Assembly (NCBI GenBank): GCA_023394255.1
Contig: JAEXAZ010000311.1
Location: 1-6,658 of the forward strand
Reading direction: 5' to 3'
DNA from: Bacillota bacterium
GTDB taxonomy: Bacteria > Bacillota > Clostridia > Oscillospirales > Ruminococcaceae
DNA: 6,658 bases
This document shows positions 6,585 through 6,658 of the stretch, one piece after another; the stretch's first letter is position 1, and the number at the start of each line of letters is the position of its first letter. The position numbers and the translations under genes were made by a program. The notes below the pieces were generated by a model. The model saw nothing but the letters and a program-made list of their open reading frames with translations, did no database searches and had not been told where the DNA came from.

Positions 6585-6658
6585 TGTGCTGAAAGGGCTT
6601 TATGAGGTGGTGCTCGAGCGCCGCGACCACCCGCAGGAGGGGTCCTACACCTGCTACC
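6577..6658 (+). CDS. hisE: Phosphoribosyl-ATP pyrophosphohydrolase (3' end missing)
   Basis: Only the first 27 codons are in the window. HisE removes pyrophosphate from phosphoribosyl-ATP to give phosphoribosyl-AMP, the substrate of HisI; it is an all-alpha MazG-like enzyme, normally about 90-110 residues. The visible N-terminus LKGLYEVVLERRDHPQEGSY (residues 5-24), followed by TCY, matches the family pattern of an LYEVI-type helix, a charged ERR segment and the hallmark PxEGSYT. It starts at an ATG inside the end of hisI (8-base overlap, +1 frame relative to hisI) with a good ribosome binding site. The short visible length limits certainty, but its place directly after hisI is where hisE is expected. 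The pyrophosphatase active-site residues lie beyond the window edge. Confidence 0.9.
   Translation, partial: MSDVLKGLYEVVLERRDHPQEGSYTCY

Overview
The window is a single, tightly packed histidine biosynthesis operon, read entirely on the + strand. It is cut at both ends: it begins inside hisZ and ends 27 codons into hisE. The order is hisZ(partial)-hisG-hisD-hisC-hisB-hisH-hisA-hisF-hisI-hisE(partial). There is no non-coding stretch longer than 25 bases, no RNA gene, mobile element, CRISPR array or terminator. The operon promoter and any leader must lie upstream of the window.

The organism is probably a moderately GC-rich member of the Clostridia, such as an Oscillospiraceae/Ruminococcaceae-like Firmicute. 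This is inferred from three things: the short-form HisG paired with HisZ, the gene order with unfused hisI and hisE and a stand-alone dehydratase HisB, and strong GGAGG-type ribosome binding sites before nearly every gene. Base composition looks GC-rich by eye (not computed). No genus can be named from this evidence.

The genes supply almost the whole route from PRPP and ATP to histidine. HisG with HisZ makes phosphoribosyl-ATP; HisE and HisI hydrolyse it to ProFAR; HisA isomerises that to PRFAR. The HisH/HisF complex forms imidazole-glycerol phosphate and releases AICAR to purine synthesis. HisB dehydrates the product, HisC transaminates it, and HisD oxidises histidinol to histidine. The one enzyme not seen is a histidinol-phosphate phosphatase, which must lie outside the window.

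The genes are joined by short gaps (25, 16, 12, 3 and 3 bases) or overlaps (4, 4, 7 and 8 bases), which suggests translational coupling. Catalytic residues are present in every complete enzyme, so the operon looks functional. I found no previously undescribed system. The most notable small points are a T7 run near the end of hisI from which a one-base slip would open a continuous HisI-HisE reading frame, and a HisZ in which the HisRS-type catalytic arginine motif has been replaced.
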